Below, in pieces: positions 1-9,037 of a stretch of DNA of 64,000 nt. Under the pieces are notes generated by a model. It was not told the DNA's origin. It did not search any database and was given only the letters and a program-made list of their open reading frames with translations. Position 1 is the stretch's first letter, and every line of letters begins with the position of its first letter. This DNA comes from Candidatus Dietzia intestinipullorum (lineage in GTDB: Bacteria; Actinomycetota; Actinomycetes; Mycobacteriales; Mycobacteriaceae), in NCBI GenBank assembly GCA_019119635.1, contig DWWP01000010.1:1-64000 (forward strand), given 5' to 3'. Position numbers and translations under genes: made by a program.

Positions 1-834
1 CTTGAACAGCTCCCACTGCTCCGGGTTGTCCAGGAACGCGATCATCCCGTGGGTCGTGGCGTTGCGGGTGGTCTCGTTGCCGGCCACCGCGAGAAGAACC
101 ACGAACCAGCCGAACTCGTCGGCGGTGAGCTGCTCGCCGTCGACGTCGGCCTGGACCAGCTTGGTCACCAGGTCGTCGCGGGGATCGACCTCGCGCTTGG
201 CCGCCAGCTCCATCGCGTACCCGAGGATCTCGGCGTTGGCGGCATTGGACTCCTCCGCCAGCTCCGGGATGTCGTAGCTGGTCATCTTGTTGGACCACTC
301 GAAGATCTGGTGGCGGTCCTCCTGCGGGATGCCGATGAGCTCGGCGATCGCCTGCAGCGGGAGCTCGGAGGCCACCTCGGTGATGAAGTCCCCCCCACCC
401 TTGGCGGCGGCGGTCTCCACGATGTTCCGCGCCTTCTCGGCGAGGTTCTCGCGCATCTTCTCGATGTTCCGCGGGGTGAAGCCCTTGGAGATGATGCGCC
501 GGTACTTCTTGTGGTCGTCGCCGTCCTGGTTGATGAACAGGAAGCGGGTCATCTCGACGATCTCGCGCTCGGTCCCGGGCGCGAAGCGCGGGATGGCCGT
601 GTTCTCCCAGGTGGAGAACACCTCGTTGGTGCGACGGGAGATCTCCTTGACGTCCGCGTGCTTGGTGACGACCCAGTAGCCGTCGTCGTCGTACCCGTCG
701 ACGCCGGGCTCGTTGGCGCACCACCAGATGGGCTCGGTCTGCCGCAGGTGCATCCACTCCGGGTGCGGGAGGCGCTTCTCGTAGAGTTCCGGATCCGTGA
801 AGTCGAACCCCTCGGGGATGGTGACTGGCTGCAC
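1..834 (-). CDS. cyp125: Steroid C26 monooxygenase CYP125, N-terminal 278 residues (C-terminus off the window)
   Basis: Cytochrome P450 that oxidises the terminal C26 methyl of the steroid side chain, the first step of side-chain degradation. The minus-strand frame is open to the window edge. It begins at a GTG preceded by AAGGAG at 6-nt spacing and reads VQPVTIPEGFDFTDPELY. Visible family features are WVVTKHADVKEISRR, the ENTAIPRF segment, SELPLQAIAELIGIPQEDR and the I-helix oxygen-binding motif AGNETTRN near the cut. This pattern is typical of CYP125; CYP142 and CYP124 differ in these segments. The ExxR and haem-cysteine motifs lie outside the window. It diverges from fadA5 across two KstR boxes, matching the Rv3545c/Rv3546 arrangement. 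CYP125 identity is by motif memory, not a search. Confidence 0.88.
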   Translation of the reverse strand, partial: MQPVTIPEGFDFTDPELYEKRLPHPEWMHLRQTEPIWWCANEPGVDGYDDDGYWVVTKHADVKEISRRTNEVFSTWENTAIPRFAPGTEREIVEMTRFLFINQDGDDHKKYRRIISKGFTPRNIEKMRENLAEKARNIVETAAAKGGGDFITEVASELPLQAIAELIGIPQEDRHQIFEWSNKMTSYDIPELAEESNAANAEILGYAMELAAKREVDPRDDLVTKLVQADVDGEQLTADEFGWFVVLLAVAGNETTRNATTHGMIAFLDNPEQWELFK

Positions 835-924
835 TGGTTCTCCTTGACCGCGTCGGTTGCGTGCCGTGCTCCCCGACCGATGACGACGACGAGAGCATGC
901 GAACATGTCGTCCTGACGGTAATC

Positions 925-938
925 TAGAACACGTTCCA
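925..938. promoter_or_regulatory. KstR operator 1 in the cyp125/fadA5 divergent region
   Basis: The 14-mer TAGAACACGTTCCA fits the known mycobacterial KstR consensus TNNAACNNGTTNNA at every fixed position. It lies between the divergent cyp125 and fadA5 starts, so repression of both by KstR is expected. Confidence 0.85.
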
Positions 939-948
939 CTCACCATAC

Positions 949-2175
<1,227 letters not shown>

Positions 2176-2176
2176 C

Positions 2177-2761
2177 ATGAGCAACGTCATCGAAGCGGCG
2201 GCGGGCCGGCGGCGCGAGGTGCTCGCCGCACTCTCCACCGCCAACGGCGCCGAGGACGCGGCGACGGCGATCGCGCACCTGCTCGCGGTCTCCACCGACG
2301 AGGCACGCGAGGTGCTCCGGGCGCCGCTCGAGGCGCTCACCGGCGAGGGCGCGGCGGACTCCGCGCAGTCCGGCCCGGGCGGCTTCACCCTGACGCCCTT
2401 CCGCGACACCGAGGAGCACACGTCGCTGTTCCACGCGCGGTCCTCGGACGAGTCGTCGGCCACGGCCGGCGAGTGGAGCGAGGAGAAGACGGAGGCCGAG
2501 CGCGCCGAGGGCCTCAAGCGGATCGACTCCGAGTCGGCCATGTGGTTCGTGGCCGTCGACACCACCCGGGACTCCCCGGTCGGGCTGGTCTTCGGCGAGC
2601 AGGAGGGTGACGGTGACGTGGACGTGGCGATCTGGATCCGCCCCGAGGAGCGCAAGCGCGGCTACGGCCTGAACTCGCTCAAGGAGTGCCGCCGCGAGCT
2701 GGCGGCGTTCTTCCCCGGCAAGCACGTGATCGTCCGCGCGCCCCTGTCGGCCGGCACATGA
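2177..2761 (+). CDS. GNAT-like protein between fadA5 and ddn-like gene
   Basis: Protein of 194 residues. The N-terminal 55 residues are helical and Ala/Glu-rich (RREVLAALSTANGAEDAATA). The C-terminal half looks like a GNAT acetyltransferase core: a strand ending MWFVAVDTT, then VGLVFGEQ, then the acetyl-CoA loop-like IRPEERKRGYGLNSLKE. The R/Q-x-x-G-x-G/A motif is represented only by RKRGYG, so catalysis is uncertain. It starts 1 nt after the fadA5 stop and its own stop overlaps the next start (ATGA), so it is translationally coupled in a fadA5 operon. I know of no counterpart at this position in M. tuberculosis. The substrate is unknown. Confidence 0.6.
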   Translation: MSNVIEAAAGRRREVLAALSTANGAEDAATAIAHLLAVSTDEAREVLRAPLEALTGEGAADSAQSGPGGFTLTPFRDTEEHTSLFHARSSDESSATAGEWSEEKTEAERAEGLKRIDSESAMWFVAVDTTRDSPVGLVFGEQEGDGDVDVAIWIRPEERKRGYGLNSLKECRRELAAFFPGKHVIVRAPLSAGT

Positions 2762-3258
2762 CCGACAATTCCCCGCGCCCGGAGACGGGCACCGACGACC
2801 CACGGCTGGACAAGCCGTGGGTCGTCGGCGTGATCAAGGTGATGTCGCGCGTCAACACGTGGCTCTACCAGCGCACCGGCGGCCGGGTCGGCGGCAACTG
2901 GCGCGTGGGGTCGGCGCTGCGCGCGCCGGTGCCGGTGTGTTTGTTGACGACGACGGGCCGCAAGAGCGGCGAGCCCAGGACGGTGCCGTTGCTGCACCTG
3001 CCGGAGGGCGACCGGGTACTGCTGGTCGCCTCGCAGGGCGGGCTCCCCAGACATCCCCAGTGGTACCGCAACATCCTGGCCGATCCGCACGTCACCGTGC
3101 AGGTGGGGCGGCGGCGTCGCGCGATGACGGCCCGGGAGGCCACCGCGGCCGAGCGCGCCGAGCTGTGGCCGCGCCTGGTCGAGCGGTACGAGGACTTCGC
3201 GTCCTACCAGGCCAACACGAGCCGGGTGATCCCTGTGGTGATCTGCGAGCCGGCCTGA
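2758..3258 (+). CDS. ddn: F420H2-dependent quinone/nitro reductase, Ddn family
   Basis: Ddn-family flavin-like beta-barrel reductase of 166 residues that uses deazaflavin F420H2 to reduce quinones or nitroaromatics. Key segments are MSRVNTWLYQRTGG, the F420-contacting LLTTTGRKSGEPRTVPLL, the HPQWYRNILADPHVTVQV stretch and the C-terminal IPVVICEP. The start overlaps the preceding stop by 4 nt. The position behind fadA5 is the same as Rv3547, the reductase that activates pretomanid in M. tuberculosis. A role in steroid breakdown itself is not established. The symbol is by synteny and family; F420-dependent paralogues are numerous, so function may differ. Confidence 0.8.
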   Translation: MTDNSPRPETGTDDPRLDKPWVVGVIKVMSRVNTWLYQRTGGRVGGNWRVGSALRAPVPVCLLTTTGRKSGEPRTVPLLHLPEGDRVLLVASQGGLPRHPQWYRNILADPHVTVQVGRRRRAMTAREATAAERAELWPRLVERYEDFASYQANTSRVIPVVICEPA

Positions 3259-3501
3259 ACGGTGCACGCGCACTTACGTTTAGGCCCGGAAACTTTTCTT
3301 GCAGGTCAACGCGGCCCCTGAGGCCCTCACGCAGCGGACGGGTAGCCGTTGACAACGTCATCTACTTAGTGGACTCTTATGTGAGTGAAAACACTCTCAT
3401 GACTGTTCCCCACCGGATCGACCGGCACCCCCGCCGGCTCGACGGGTGGGGCGCCGCCGAAAGGATCCCTCCTGATGAAGTAGTCGACCAGGGCTGCCGC
3501 A
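3259..3501 (+). promoter_or_regulatory. Leader region upstream of the repeat-rich secreted protein
   Basis: Intergenic stretch of about 240 nt, locally AT-richer than its surroundings. TTGACA at 3349-3354 is a possible -35, but no strong -10 follows at ideal spacing. GAGTG-AAAA-CACTC at 3383-3396 is a short dyad. AAAGGATCCCTCCTGATG at about 3460-3477 carries a good ribosome site and an ATG. That ATG is followed after one codon by TAG in the frame of the downstream protein. Confidence 0.45.
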
Positions 3502-4662
3502 GTGGTGGCCGCCGCCGCGCTGGCGGTCTCCACGGCCACCGGAACCGCCGCCGCCCAGAGTGGACTCCCGGACTTCGGGGACATCCTCGACCCGTTCACC
3601 GGCTCCGCCGGCGACATCGCCGGGGGTTCGGCGGACCTCGCCCCGCTCGAGGGCTCCACGGCTCCGGAGGGCAGCTCGGGTCTTCTCGAGGGATCTTCCG
3701 ACATCGGTTCCGCCGAGATGGCCCCGCTGAGCACCAACCTGCTCGGCGGGTCCTCGGAGCTCCCGCCGCTCAGCGTCGACCCCCTCAGCGGTTCCTCCGA
3801 GTTCCAGTCCTCCGACATCGGCTCCACCGACATGGCCCCACTGAGCACCAACCTGCTGGGCGGTTCCGCCGAGATCGGTTCCACCGACATGGCCCCGCTG
3901 AGTACCAACCTGCTGGGTGGTTCCGCCACCTTCGAGTCCTCGGAGCTCGCCCCGCTCACCGGGTCCACCGGCATGGGCTCGCAGGAGATGTCGCCCCTGT
4001 CCACCGAGCTCAACTTCCTCGGCGGCTCGGCCGAGCTCCCGCCGCTGTCCGCCAACTTCCCGGACGGCTCCACCGAGGGCATCGGCGCCTCGAGCGAGGC
4101 AGTCGGCGGGGGGATCAACGGCTCGCTGACCAACGGCTCGGCGGGCGACATCACCGAACCCCTGGGCGGGTCGATCACCGACGGCGGCTCCGCGGAGCCG
4201 ATCGTCGGCTCGATCGCCGAGGGCGACGTCACCGGGGCACTCGCCGGATCGATCGAGAGCATGACCGGCTCGATCGCGGGCGACACGGGCTCGACCGGCG
4301 GCAGCGCCGACGTCCTCACCGGCTCGGCCGATGATCTCACCGACGTCAACGGCTCCCTCACGTCCTTCACGGGATCGCTGGCCAACGGCTCGGACCAGGG
4401 CGTCGGCTCCACCAACACCGGCTCGGGTGTCGGACAGGACTCGTCGCTCGAGACCGTGGGCAGCGTCAGCGAGAGCGCCGGGCCGGGCCTGTTGCCGATC
4501 CTGTCGATCGGTGGCGTCGGCCTCGCTGCCGGTGCCGCGCTCGGCGCGGGCGTCGACCTGCCGCCGCTGCCGGGCTTCCCGCTGTGCGACCTGCCGCAGG
4601 CGCAGATCGACCAGCTGGCCGGAGCCGGCTCGGTCGACGCGCAGAACTGCCCGACCCCGTAG
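3502..4662 (+). CDS. Gly/Ser-rich tandem-repeat secreted protein; natural start blocked by an in-frame TAG
   Basis: Low-complexity extracellular protein of unknown function. From the best ATG (3475, with RBS) the frame reads M-K-stop-S-T-R-A-A-A-V-V-A-A, an ideal signal peptide (cleavage after TGTAAA, before QSGLPDF) broken at codon 3 by TAG at 3481-3483. The remaining 386 codons from GTG 3502 are intact. They contain three near-identical STNLLGGS repeat units, many NGS/TGS and GSI repeats, then a hydrophobic Gly/Ala/Leu stretch (GLLPILSIGGVGLAAGA) and a tail with two cysteines. Either a weak GTG start makes a protein with no basic n-region, or the gene was recently inactivated. A changed AAG codon (A to T) would explain it. 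It may instead be annotated as a pseudogene. A terminator follows. Confidence 0.6.
   Translation: MVAAAALAVSTATGTAAAQSGLPDFGDILDPFTGSAGDIAGGSADLAPLEGSTAPEGSSGLLEGSSDIGSAEMAPLSTNLLGGSSELPPLSVDPLSGSSEFQSSDIGSTDMAPLSTNLLGGSAEIGSTDMAPLSTNLLGGSATFESSELAPLTGSTGMGSQEMSPLSTELNFLGGSAELPPLSANFPDGSTEGIGASSEAVGGGINGSLTNGSAGDITEPLGGSITDGGSAEPIVGSIAEGDVTGALAGSIESMTGSIAGDTGSTGGSADVLTGSADDLTDVNGSLTSFTGSLANGSDQGVGSTNTGSGVGQDSSLETVGSVSESAGPGLLPILSIGGVGLAAGAALGAGVDLPPLPGFPLCDLPQAQIDQLAGAGSVDAQNCPTP
3721..3924 (+). repeat. Three-copy direct repeat encoding MAPLSTNLLGGS
   Basis: A unit beginning GCCCCxCTGAGxACCAACC recurs at about 3721, 3835 and 3892. The last two copies are 57 nt apart and nearly identical, including their upstream TCCACCGACATG. 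All copies are in frame inside the secreted-protein gene, so copy number can change by slippage or recombination without a frameshift. Confidence 0.8.
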
Positions 4663-4688
4663 GACTGATCCGGCCGGACCGCACGTAG

Positions 4689-4724
4689 AGGAGCCCCGCA
4701 CCTGCAGGAAGGTGCGGGGCTCCT
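4689..4724. terminator. Bidirectional hairpin terminator between convergent genes
   Basis: Perfect 14-bp inverted repeat (arms 4689-4702 and 4711-4724, AGGAGCCCCGCACC and its complement) with an 8-nt loop. It lies 26 nt after the repeat-protein stop and 44 nt from the end of the convergent SDR. There is no U-tract, as is common for high-GC actinobacterial terminators. Confidence 0.75.
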
Positions 4725-4768
4725 GCGTTCCGCCAGACAGGCCGGACAGGCCGCCCGGATCGGTCAGC

Positions 4769-5686
4769 TCAGCGCGCGCCGTACACCGGCACCGGCTCCG
4801 GCGAGTCGGCGAGCAGCCGCGGGACCACGGAGCCGAGCTCGGCCGGATCCCACTTGGCGCCCTTGTCCTCCGATGCGGCACGCTGCCAGCCGTCACACAC
4901 GGTGACCTTGCCGCCCTCGACCTCGAAGACGCGGCCGGTGACGTCGCCGGAGGCCTCCGAGCCGAGCCACACCACGAGCGGCGAGACGTTGGCGGGGTCC
5001 ATGGCGTCGAAGGAGCCGTCCTCGGGCGGCGCCATCTGGGAGGCCATGCCCTCGCCGGCCGAGGTGGTCATCCGGGTGCGGGCCGCCGGGGCGATCGCGT
5101 TGGCGGTGATGCCGTAGCCCTTCATCTCCGCGGCGGTCTGGATGGTGAGCAGGGCGATGCCCGCCTTGGCGGTGGCGTAGTTGCCCTGGCCCACGGAGCC
5201 GAAGAGTCCGGCGCCGGAGGAGGTGTTGATGACGCGGGCCGCGCGGGGGCGACCGGCCTTGGACTCGGCGCGCCAGTAGGCGGCGGCGTGCCGCAGCGGC
5301 GCGTAGTGCCCCTTGAGGTGCACGGTCGTGACCTTGTCCCACTCCTCCTCGGACATGCCCACGAGCATCTTGTCGCGCAGGAATCCGGCGTTGTTGACCA
5401 GCACGTCGAGCCCCCCGTAGGTGTCGACGGCCTGCTGCACGAGCTCCGCGGCACCGTCCCACGAGGAGATGTCGTTGCCGTTGATCACGGCCTCTCCCCC
5501 GGCGGCCTCGATCTCGGCCACCACCTGCTCGGCGGGGTGCTCGCCGACGTCCTGCCCGTCGATCCCGGCGCCCAAGTCGTTGACCACGACCTTGGCCCCC
5601 TCGGCGGCGAAGGCCAGCGCGTGCTCACGGCCGATGCCGCGGCCGGCGCCGGTGACGATGACGACGCGTCCGTCGCAGATTCCCAT
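4769..5686 (-). CDS. SDR oxidoreductase, Rv3548c-like, KstR2 block
   Basis: NAD(P)-dependent short-chain dehydrogenase of 305 residues, longer than a classic 250-residue SDR. TGAGRGIGREHALAF is the cofactor loop, LVNNAG the structural motif, INTSSGAG carries the catalytic Ser and YATAK the catalytic Tyr/Lys. The C-terminal extension ends DPAELGSVVPRLLA and PVPVYGAR, as in the MFE-type family of Rv3548c. It starts at ATG with AAGGAGAC upstream and is 42 nt downstream of a second SDR in the same direction, so the pair is one transcript. A dehydrogenation step in beta-oxidation of ring C/D acyl-CoA intermediates is inferred from the neighbours; the exact substrate is unknown. Confidence 0.85.
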   Translation of the reverse strand: MGICDGRVVIVTGAGRGIGREHALAFAAEGAKVVVNDLGAGIDGQDVGEHPAEQVVAEIEAAGGEAVINGNDISSWDGAAELVQQAVDTYGGLDVLVNNAGFLRDKMLVGMSEEEWDKVTTVHLKGHYAPLRHAAAYWRAESKAGRPRAARVINTSSGAGLFGSVGQGNYATAKAGIALLTIQTAAEMKGYGITANAIAPAARTRMTTSAGEGMASQMAPPEDGSFDAMDPANVSPLVVWLGSEASGDVTGRVFEVEGGKVTVCDGWQRAASEDKGAKWDPAELGSVVPRLLADSPEPVPVYGAR

Positions 5687-5728
5687 TGATGTCTCCTTGG
5701 TTGAGGCGAGCTGTGCAGCGGTTCTTGG

Positions 5729-6517
5729 TCAGTGCTTGTTCTCGGCGGTGGAGGCCGACAGGAAGGCGGGCTTCTCGCCACCCCCGTGGACCAGCAGCTC
5801 AGCGCCCGTGATGTACGCGGCGAGCGGCGAGGCGAGGAAGGCCGCGGCCTGCCCGACGTCGCGCGGCTCGGCCATCCGGCCCATCGGGATGGTGGCGTCG
5901 ACGGCGGCGACCCCGTCCTCGTCCCCGTAGTGCATCTCGGCCAGCTCGGTCCTGACCGGCCCCACGACCACCGAGTTCACGCGCACGGCCGGCGCCCATT
6001 CGACGGCGAGAGACTGTGTGAGCGAGTCGATGCCGGCCTTGGCGGCACCGTAGGAGGCGGTCCCGGGCGAGGGGCGGTGGCCGGAGACCGACGAGATGTT
6101 GACGATCACGCCCCCGGCCTCGCCGCCGTTGCCGGTGGTCATGGCGCGGTGCGCCTCCTGCGACACGGTGAGCGCGGACAGGAGGTTGAGCGCGACGACC
6201 TTGGAATGGAAGTTGGCGCTGCCGTCCGCGGCGAGGGCGAACGGGGCGCCGCCAGCGTTGTTGACCACCACGTCGAGCCTGCCGTGCTTGGCGACGATCC
6301 CGTCGACCATGGCGCGCACGGCCTCCGGGTCCCGCAGGTCCGCGGAGTGGAAATCGAGGTCGGCGACGTCCGAGCCCTCGTCGGCGGGGCGACGGGCGCA
6401 CGTGACGACGACCGCGCCCGCCTCCCGGAACACCCTGCTGATGCCCGCGCCCACACCCCGGACACCGCCGGTGACGAGCACGACCTTCCCCGCCAGCCCC
6501 AATTCGAAGTTCGTCAT
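5729..6517 (-). CDS. SDR oxidoreductase, Rv3549c-like, KstR2 block
   Basis: Classical SDR of 262 residues: TGGVRGVGAGISRVF cofactor loop, VVNNAGG, NISSVSG (catalytic Ser) and YGAAK (catalytic Tyr/Lys), ending in the usual ITGAELLVHGGG. The ATG reading MTNFELGL was chosen because an upstream in-frame start would run into the operator-like palindrome. It is the promoter-proximal gene of a two-SDR minus-strand transcript that diverges from echA20, exactly as Rv3549c diverges from echA20 (Rv3550). Acting on a hydroxyacyl-CoA from HIP catabolism is an inference from regulon membership. Confidence 0.85.
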   Translation of the reverse strand: MTNFELGLAGKVVLVTGGVRGVGAGISRVFREAGAVVVTCARRPADEGSDVADLDFHSADLRDPEAVRAMVDGIVAKHGRLDVVVNNAGGAPFALAADGSANFHSKVVALNLLSALTVSQEAHRAMTTGNGGEAGGVIVNISSVSGHRPSPGTASYGAAKAGIDSLTQSLAVEWAPAVRVNSVVVGPVRTELAEMHYGDEDGVAAVDATIPMGRMAEPRDVGQAAAFLASPLAAYITGAELLVHGGGEKPAFLSASTAENKH

Positions 6518-6533
6518 GCGTGCTAGCCTACCA

Positions 6534-6547
6534 AGCAAGCATTTGGT
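6534..6547. promoter_or_regulatory. KstR2-type operator between SDR and echA20
   Basis: AGCAAGCATTTGGT fits ANCAAGNNCTTGNT with one mismatch (TTTG for CTTG). It sits inside a wider palindromic context, ACCAAG-N6-TTTGGT (6530-6547). It lies between the divergent starts of the Rv3549c-like SDR and echA20. Confidence 0.7.
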
Positions 6548-6561
6548 TAGTGAGGAGCACC

Positions 6562-7344
6562 ATGGGAATCACCGTCGACAAGGGCGCTGACGGCATCGCG
6601 ACCATCACCGTCGACTACCCCCCGGTCAACGCCATCCCGTCCGCGGGCTGGTTCGACCTGGGCGACCAGATACTCGCCGCCGGGCGCGACCCCGAGGTCC
6701 ACGTGGTGATCCTGCGCGCCGAGGGCCGGGGCTTCAACGCCGGCGTGGACATCAAGGAGATGCAGGACTTCGAGGGCTTCGACCACCTGCTGGCCGCCAA
6801 CCGCGGCTGCTACGTGGCCTTCAACGCCGTCTACGAGTGCGCCGTCCCGGTGATCGCCTCGGTGGGCGGATTCTGCGTGGGCGGCGGGATCGGGCTCGTC
6901 GGCAACGCGGACTGCATTGTCGCCTCCGACGACGCCGTGTTCGGGCTACCCGAGGTGGACCGCGGGGCGCTCGGCGCCGCCACCCACCTGGCCCGCATGG
7001 TGCCGCCGCACATGCTGCGCACCCTGTACTTCACCTCCCGCAACGTCACCGCCCAGCAGCTGCACAACTGGGGCACCGTCTACGAAGTGGTCCCCCGCGA
7101 CCAGCTCGACGACGCCGCCCGCGTGCTCGCGGAGGCGATCGCCGCCAAGGACACCCGCGTGATCCGGGCGGCCAAGGAGGCCCTCAACCACATCGACCCG
7201 GTCGACGTGAAGTCCTCGTACCGCATGGAGCAGGGCTTCACCTTTGAACTCAACCTCGCGGGCGTCTCCGACGAGCACCGCGACGAGTTCGTCACGAGCG
7301 GACAGAACCTGGACAGACGAGAGAGGACGGGCGAGAACAAGTGA
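6562..7344 (+). CDS. echA20: Ring D hydrolase EchA20 (crotonase family)
   Basis: Crotonase-fold hydrolase of 260 residues that, in the characterised actinobacterial pathway, opens the last five-membered steroid ring of the HIP-derived indene carboxyl-CoA. Visible crotonase features are EGRGFNAGVDIKEM (acyl-CoA pocket) and GGFCVGGGIGLVGNADCIVAS (oxyanion-hole loop), then LPEVDRGALGAATHL. The start is an ATG with GAGGAG 6 nt upstream. The stop overlaps the ipdA GTG (GTGA), giving tight coupling in echA20-ipdA-ipdB-ipdC, the same order as Rv3550-Rv3553. The operator immediately upstream implies KstR2 control. Confidence 0.9.
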   Translation: MGITVDKGADGIATITVDYPPVNAIPSAGWFDLGDQILAAGRDPEVHVVILRAEGRGFNAGVDIKEMQDFEGFDHLLAANRGCYVAFNAVYECAVPVIASVGGFCVGGGIGLVGNADCIVASDDAVFGLPEVDRGALGAATHLARMVPPHMLRTLYFTSRNVTAQQLHNWGTVYEVVPRDQLDDAARVLAEAIAAKDTRVIRAAKEALNHIDPVDVKSSYRMEQGFTFELNLAGVSDEHRDEFVTSGQNLDRRERTGENK

Positions 7345-8267
7345 CCACACCCCCCACCCCGCGCGACAAGCGCACCAGCCTCGACGAGGCGGTCAGCCGA
7401 CTGGAGAGCGGGATGACCATCGGGATCGGCGGCTGGGGCTCGCGGCGCAAGCCGATGGCCCTCATCCGCGCGATCCTGCGCCGAGAGGACCTCACCGACC
7501 TCACCGTGGTGGCCTTCGGCGGGCCCGACCTGGGTCTGCTCTGCTCGGCCGGCAAGGTCTCCAAGGCCTACTACGGGTTCGTCTCCCTGGACTCGGCGCC
7601 GTTCTACGATCCGTGGTTCGCGCGCCGTCGCACCGAGGGCTCGATCGTCTCCCGCGAGATGGACGAGGGCATGGTCCGCGCCGGCCTCACCGCCGCCGCG
7701 CACCGCCTGCCGTTCCTGCCCACCCGCGCCGGCCTCGGCTCGGACGTGTTCGGCTTCTGGGGCGACGAGCTCAAGACCGTCGACTCCCCCTACCCCGTCG
7801 ACGGCAGGACCGAGACCCTGGTGGCCATGCCGGCGCTGCGCCTGGACGCCGCGCTCATCCACCTGGACAAGGCCGACAAGCACGGAAACGCCGCGTTCAC
7901 GGGCGCCGACGGCTACTTCGACGACCTGTATGCCATGTCCGCGGACACGGTCCTGCTCGAGGCCGACGAGATCGTCGACTCCGCCGACGCGCTGATGAGC
8001 GAGGTCGGGCCGCAGCGCATGCTGCTGAGCCGCATGTTCGTCGACTCCGTCTCCGAGGCCCCGAACGGCGCGCACTTCACCTTCGCCGGAGGCTACGGCC
8101 GCGACGAGGCGTTCCAGAAGCACTACGCCGCCGCGGCCAAGGAGGACTCGGCCTGGGAGGCGTTCACCCAAGAGTTCCTGTCCGGGTCGGAAGAGGACTA
8201 CCAGAAGGCCGTCACCGCCTTCACCAAGCGGCAGGCCGCTGAGAACTCCGAGAAGGGAGCCAAGTGA
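7341..8267 (+). CDS. ipdA: COCHEA-CoA hydrolase alpha subunit IpdA
   Basis: Alpha subunit of the CoA-transferase-fold hydrolase IpdAB, which opens the last carbocyclic ring (ring C) in HIP catabolism. It has 308 residues. GIGGWGSRRKPMALIRAIL matches the Gly-rich start of the family, and FGGPDLGLLCSAGKV and SREMDEGM (the region holding the acidic catalytic residue known from IpdAB) follow. It starts at a GTG overlapping the echA20 stop; no better start is nearby. The two IpdAB subunits are adjacent, as expected for a heteromer. It is distinguished from ordinary 3-oxoacid CoA-transferases by its placement in the KstR2 operon. Confidence 0.9.
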   Translation: MTTPPTPRDKRTSLDEAVSRLESGMTIGIGGWGSRRKPMALIRAILRREDLTDLTVVAFGGPDLGLLCSAGKVSKAYYGFVSLDSAPFYDPWFARRRTEGSIVSREMDEGMVRAGLTAAAHRLPFLPTRAGLGSDVFGFWGDELKTVDSPYPVDGRTETLVAMPALRLDAALIHLDKADKHGNAAFTGADGYFDDLYAMSADTVLLEADEIVDSADALMSEVGPQRMLLSRMFVDSVSEAPNGAHFTFAGGYGRDEAFQKHYAAAAKEDSAWEAFTQEFLSGSEEDYQKAVTAFTKRQAAENSEKGAK

Positions 8268-9037
8268 TGACCGACATCACTCGTGCCGAGTACTGCGCCG
8301 TCGCGTGCGCCGAGATCTTCGCCGGGGCCGGCGAGATCTTCGCCTCCCCCATGACCCCGATGGCCACGGTCGGCGCCCGCCTCGCGCGGATGACCACCGA
8401 GCCCGACCTGCTGATCACCGACGGCGAGTACCGCTTCCTCGCGCAGACGCCGCCGCTGGGCAAGACCATCGACTTCGAGGGCTACATCCCGTTCCCCCGC
8501 GTCTTCGACGTGCTCCAGGCGGGCACGCGCCACGTGGTGATGGGCGCCAACCAGATCGACAGGTACGGCAACCAGAACATCTCGGCCTTCGGCGACGACC
8601 TGCAGAAGCCCACGCGCCAGATGTTCGGACTGCGCGGCGCGCCCGGCAACTCGATCAACCACGCCACCAGCTACTGGGTGGGCAAGCACTCCACGCGCGT
8701 GTTCACCGACAACGTCGACGTGATCTGCGGCATCGGCTACGACCGCTACACCGAGGGCGATCCGGCGTTCCGCTTCCACTCGATCCCGCGCGTGGTCACC
8801 AACCTCGGCGTGTTCGACTTCGGCGGCCCCGGCCGCACCATGCGCGCGCTGACCCTGCACCCGGGCGTCACCGCGGACGACGTCGCCGCCAACACCGGAT
8901 TCGAGATCGCTGGCCTGGCCGACGCCGGCGTCACGCGCGACCCGTCCGACGAGGAACTGCGGCTCATCCGCGAGGTCATCGACCCGCGCGGCATCCGCAA
9001 CCGTGAGGTCCCCGACGACGACAAGGCGAGCAGGTGA
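8267..9037 (+). CDS. ipdB: COCHEA-CoA hydrolase beta subunit IpdB
   Basis: Beta subunit of IpdAB, 256 residues. CoA-transferase-like features include ITDGEYRFLAQTPPLGKTID, GANQIDRYGNQNISAFGDD (substrate/CoA region) and the C-terminal TLHPGVTADDVAANTGFE typical of this fold. The ATG overlaps the ipdA stop by one base (TGATG) and has GGGAG upstream; a GTG one codon earlier is also possible. The stop overlaps the next start by GTGA, so subunit stoichiometry is probably kept by coupled translation. Confidence 0.9.
   Translation: MTDITRAEYCAVACAEIFAGAGEIFASPMTPMATVGARLARMTTEPDLLITDGEYRFLAQTPPLGKTIDFEGYIPFPRVFDVLQAGTRHVVMGANQIDRYGNQNISAFGDDLQKPTRQMFGLRGAPGNSINHATSYWVGKHSTRVFTDNVDVICGIGYDRYTEGDPAFRFHSIPRVVTNLGVFDFGGPGRTMRALTLHPGVTADDVAANTGFEIAGLADAGVTRDPSDEELRLIREVIDPRGIRNREVPDDDKASR

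Noticed and set aside
49..927. Plus-strand open frames over the first 900 bases
   Set aside because: They are the high-GC antisense of cyp125, whose minus-strand reading shows clear P450 motifs and a ribosome site.
64..930. Whether the first P450 could be CYP142 or CYP124
   Set aside because: The ENTAIPRF and AGNETTRN contexts and the position next to fadA5 fit CYP125 better. The haem-binding end is outside the window, so a small doubt remains.
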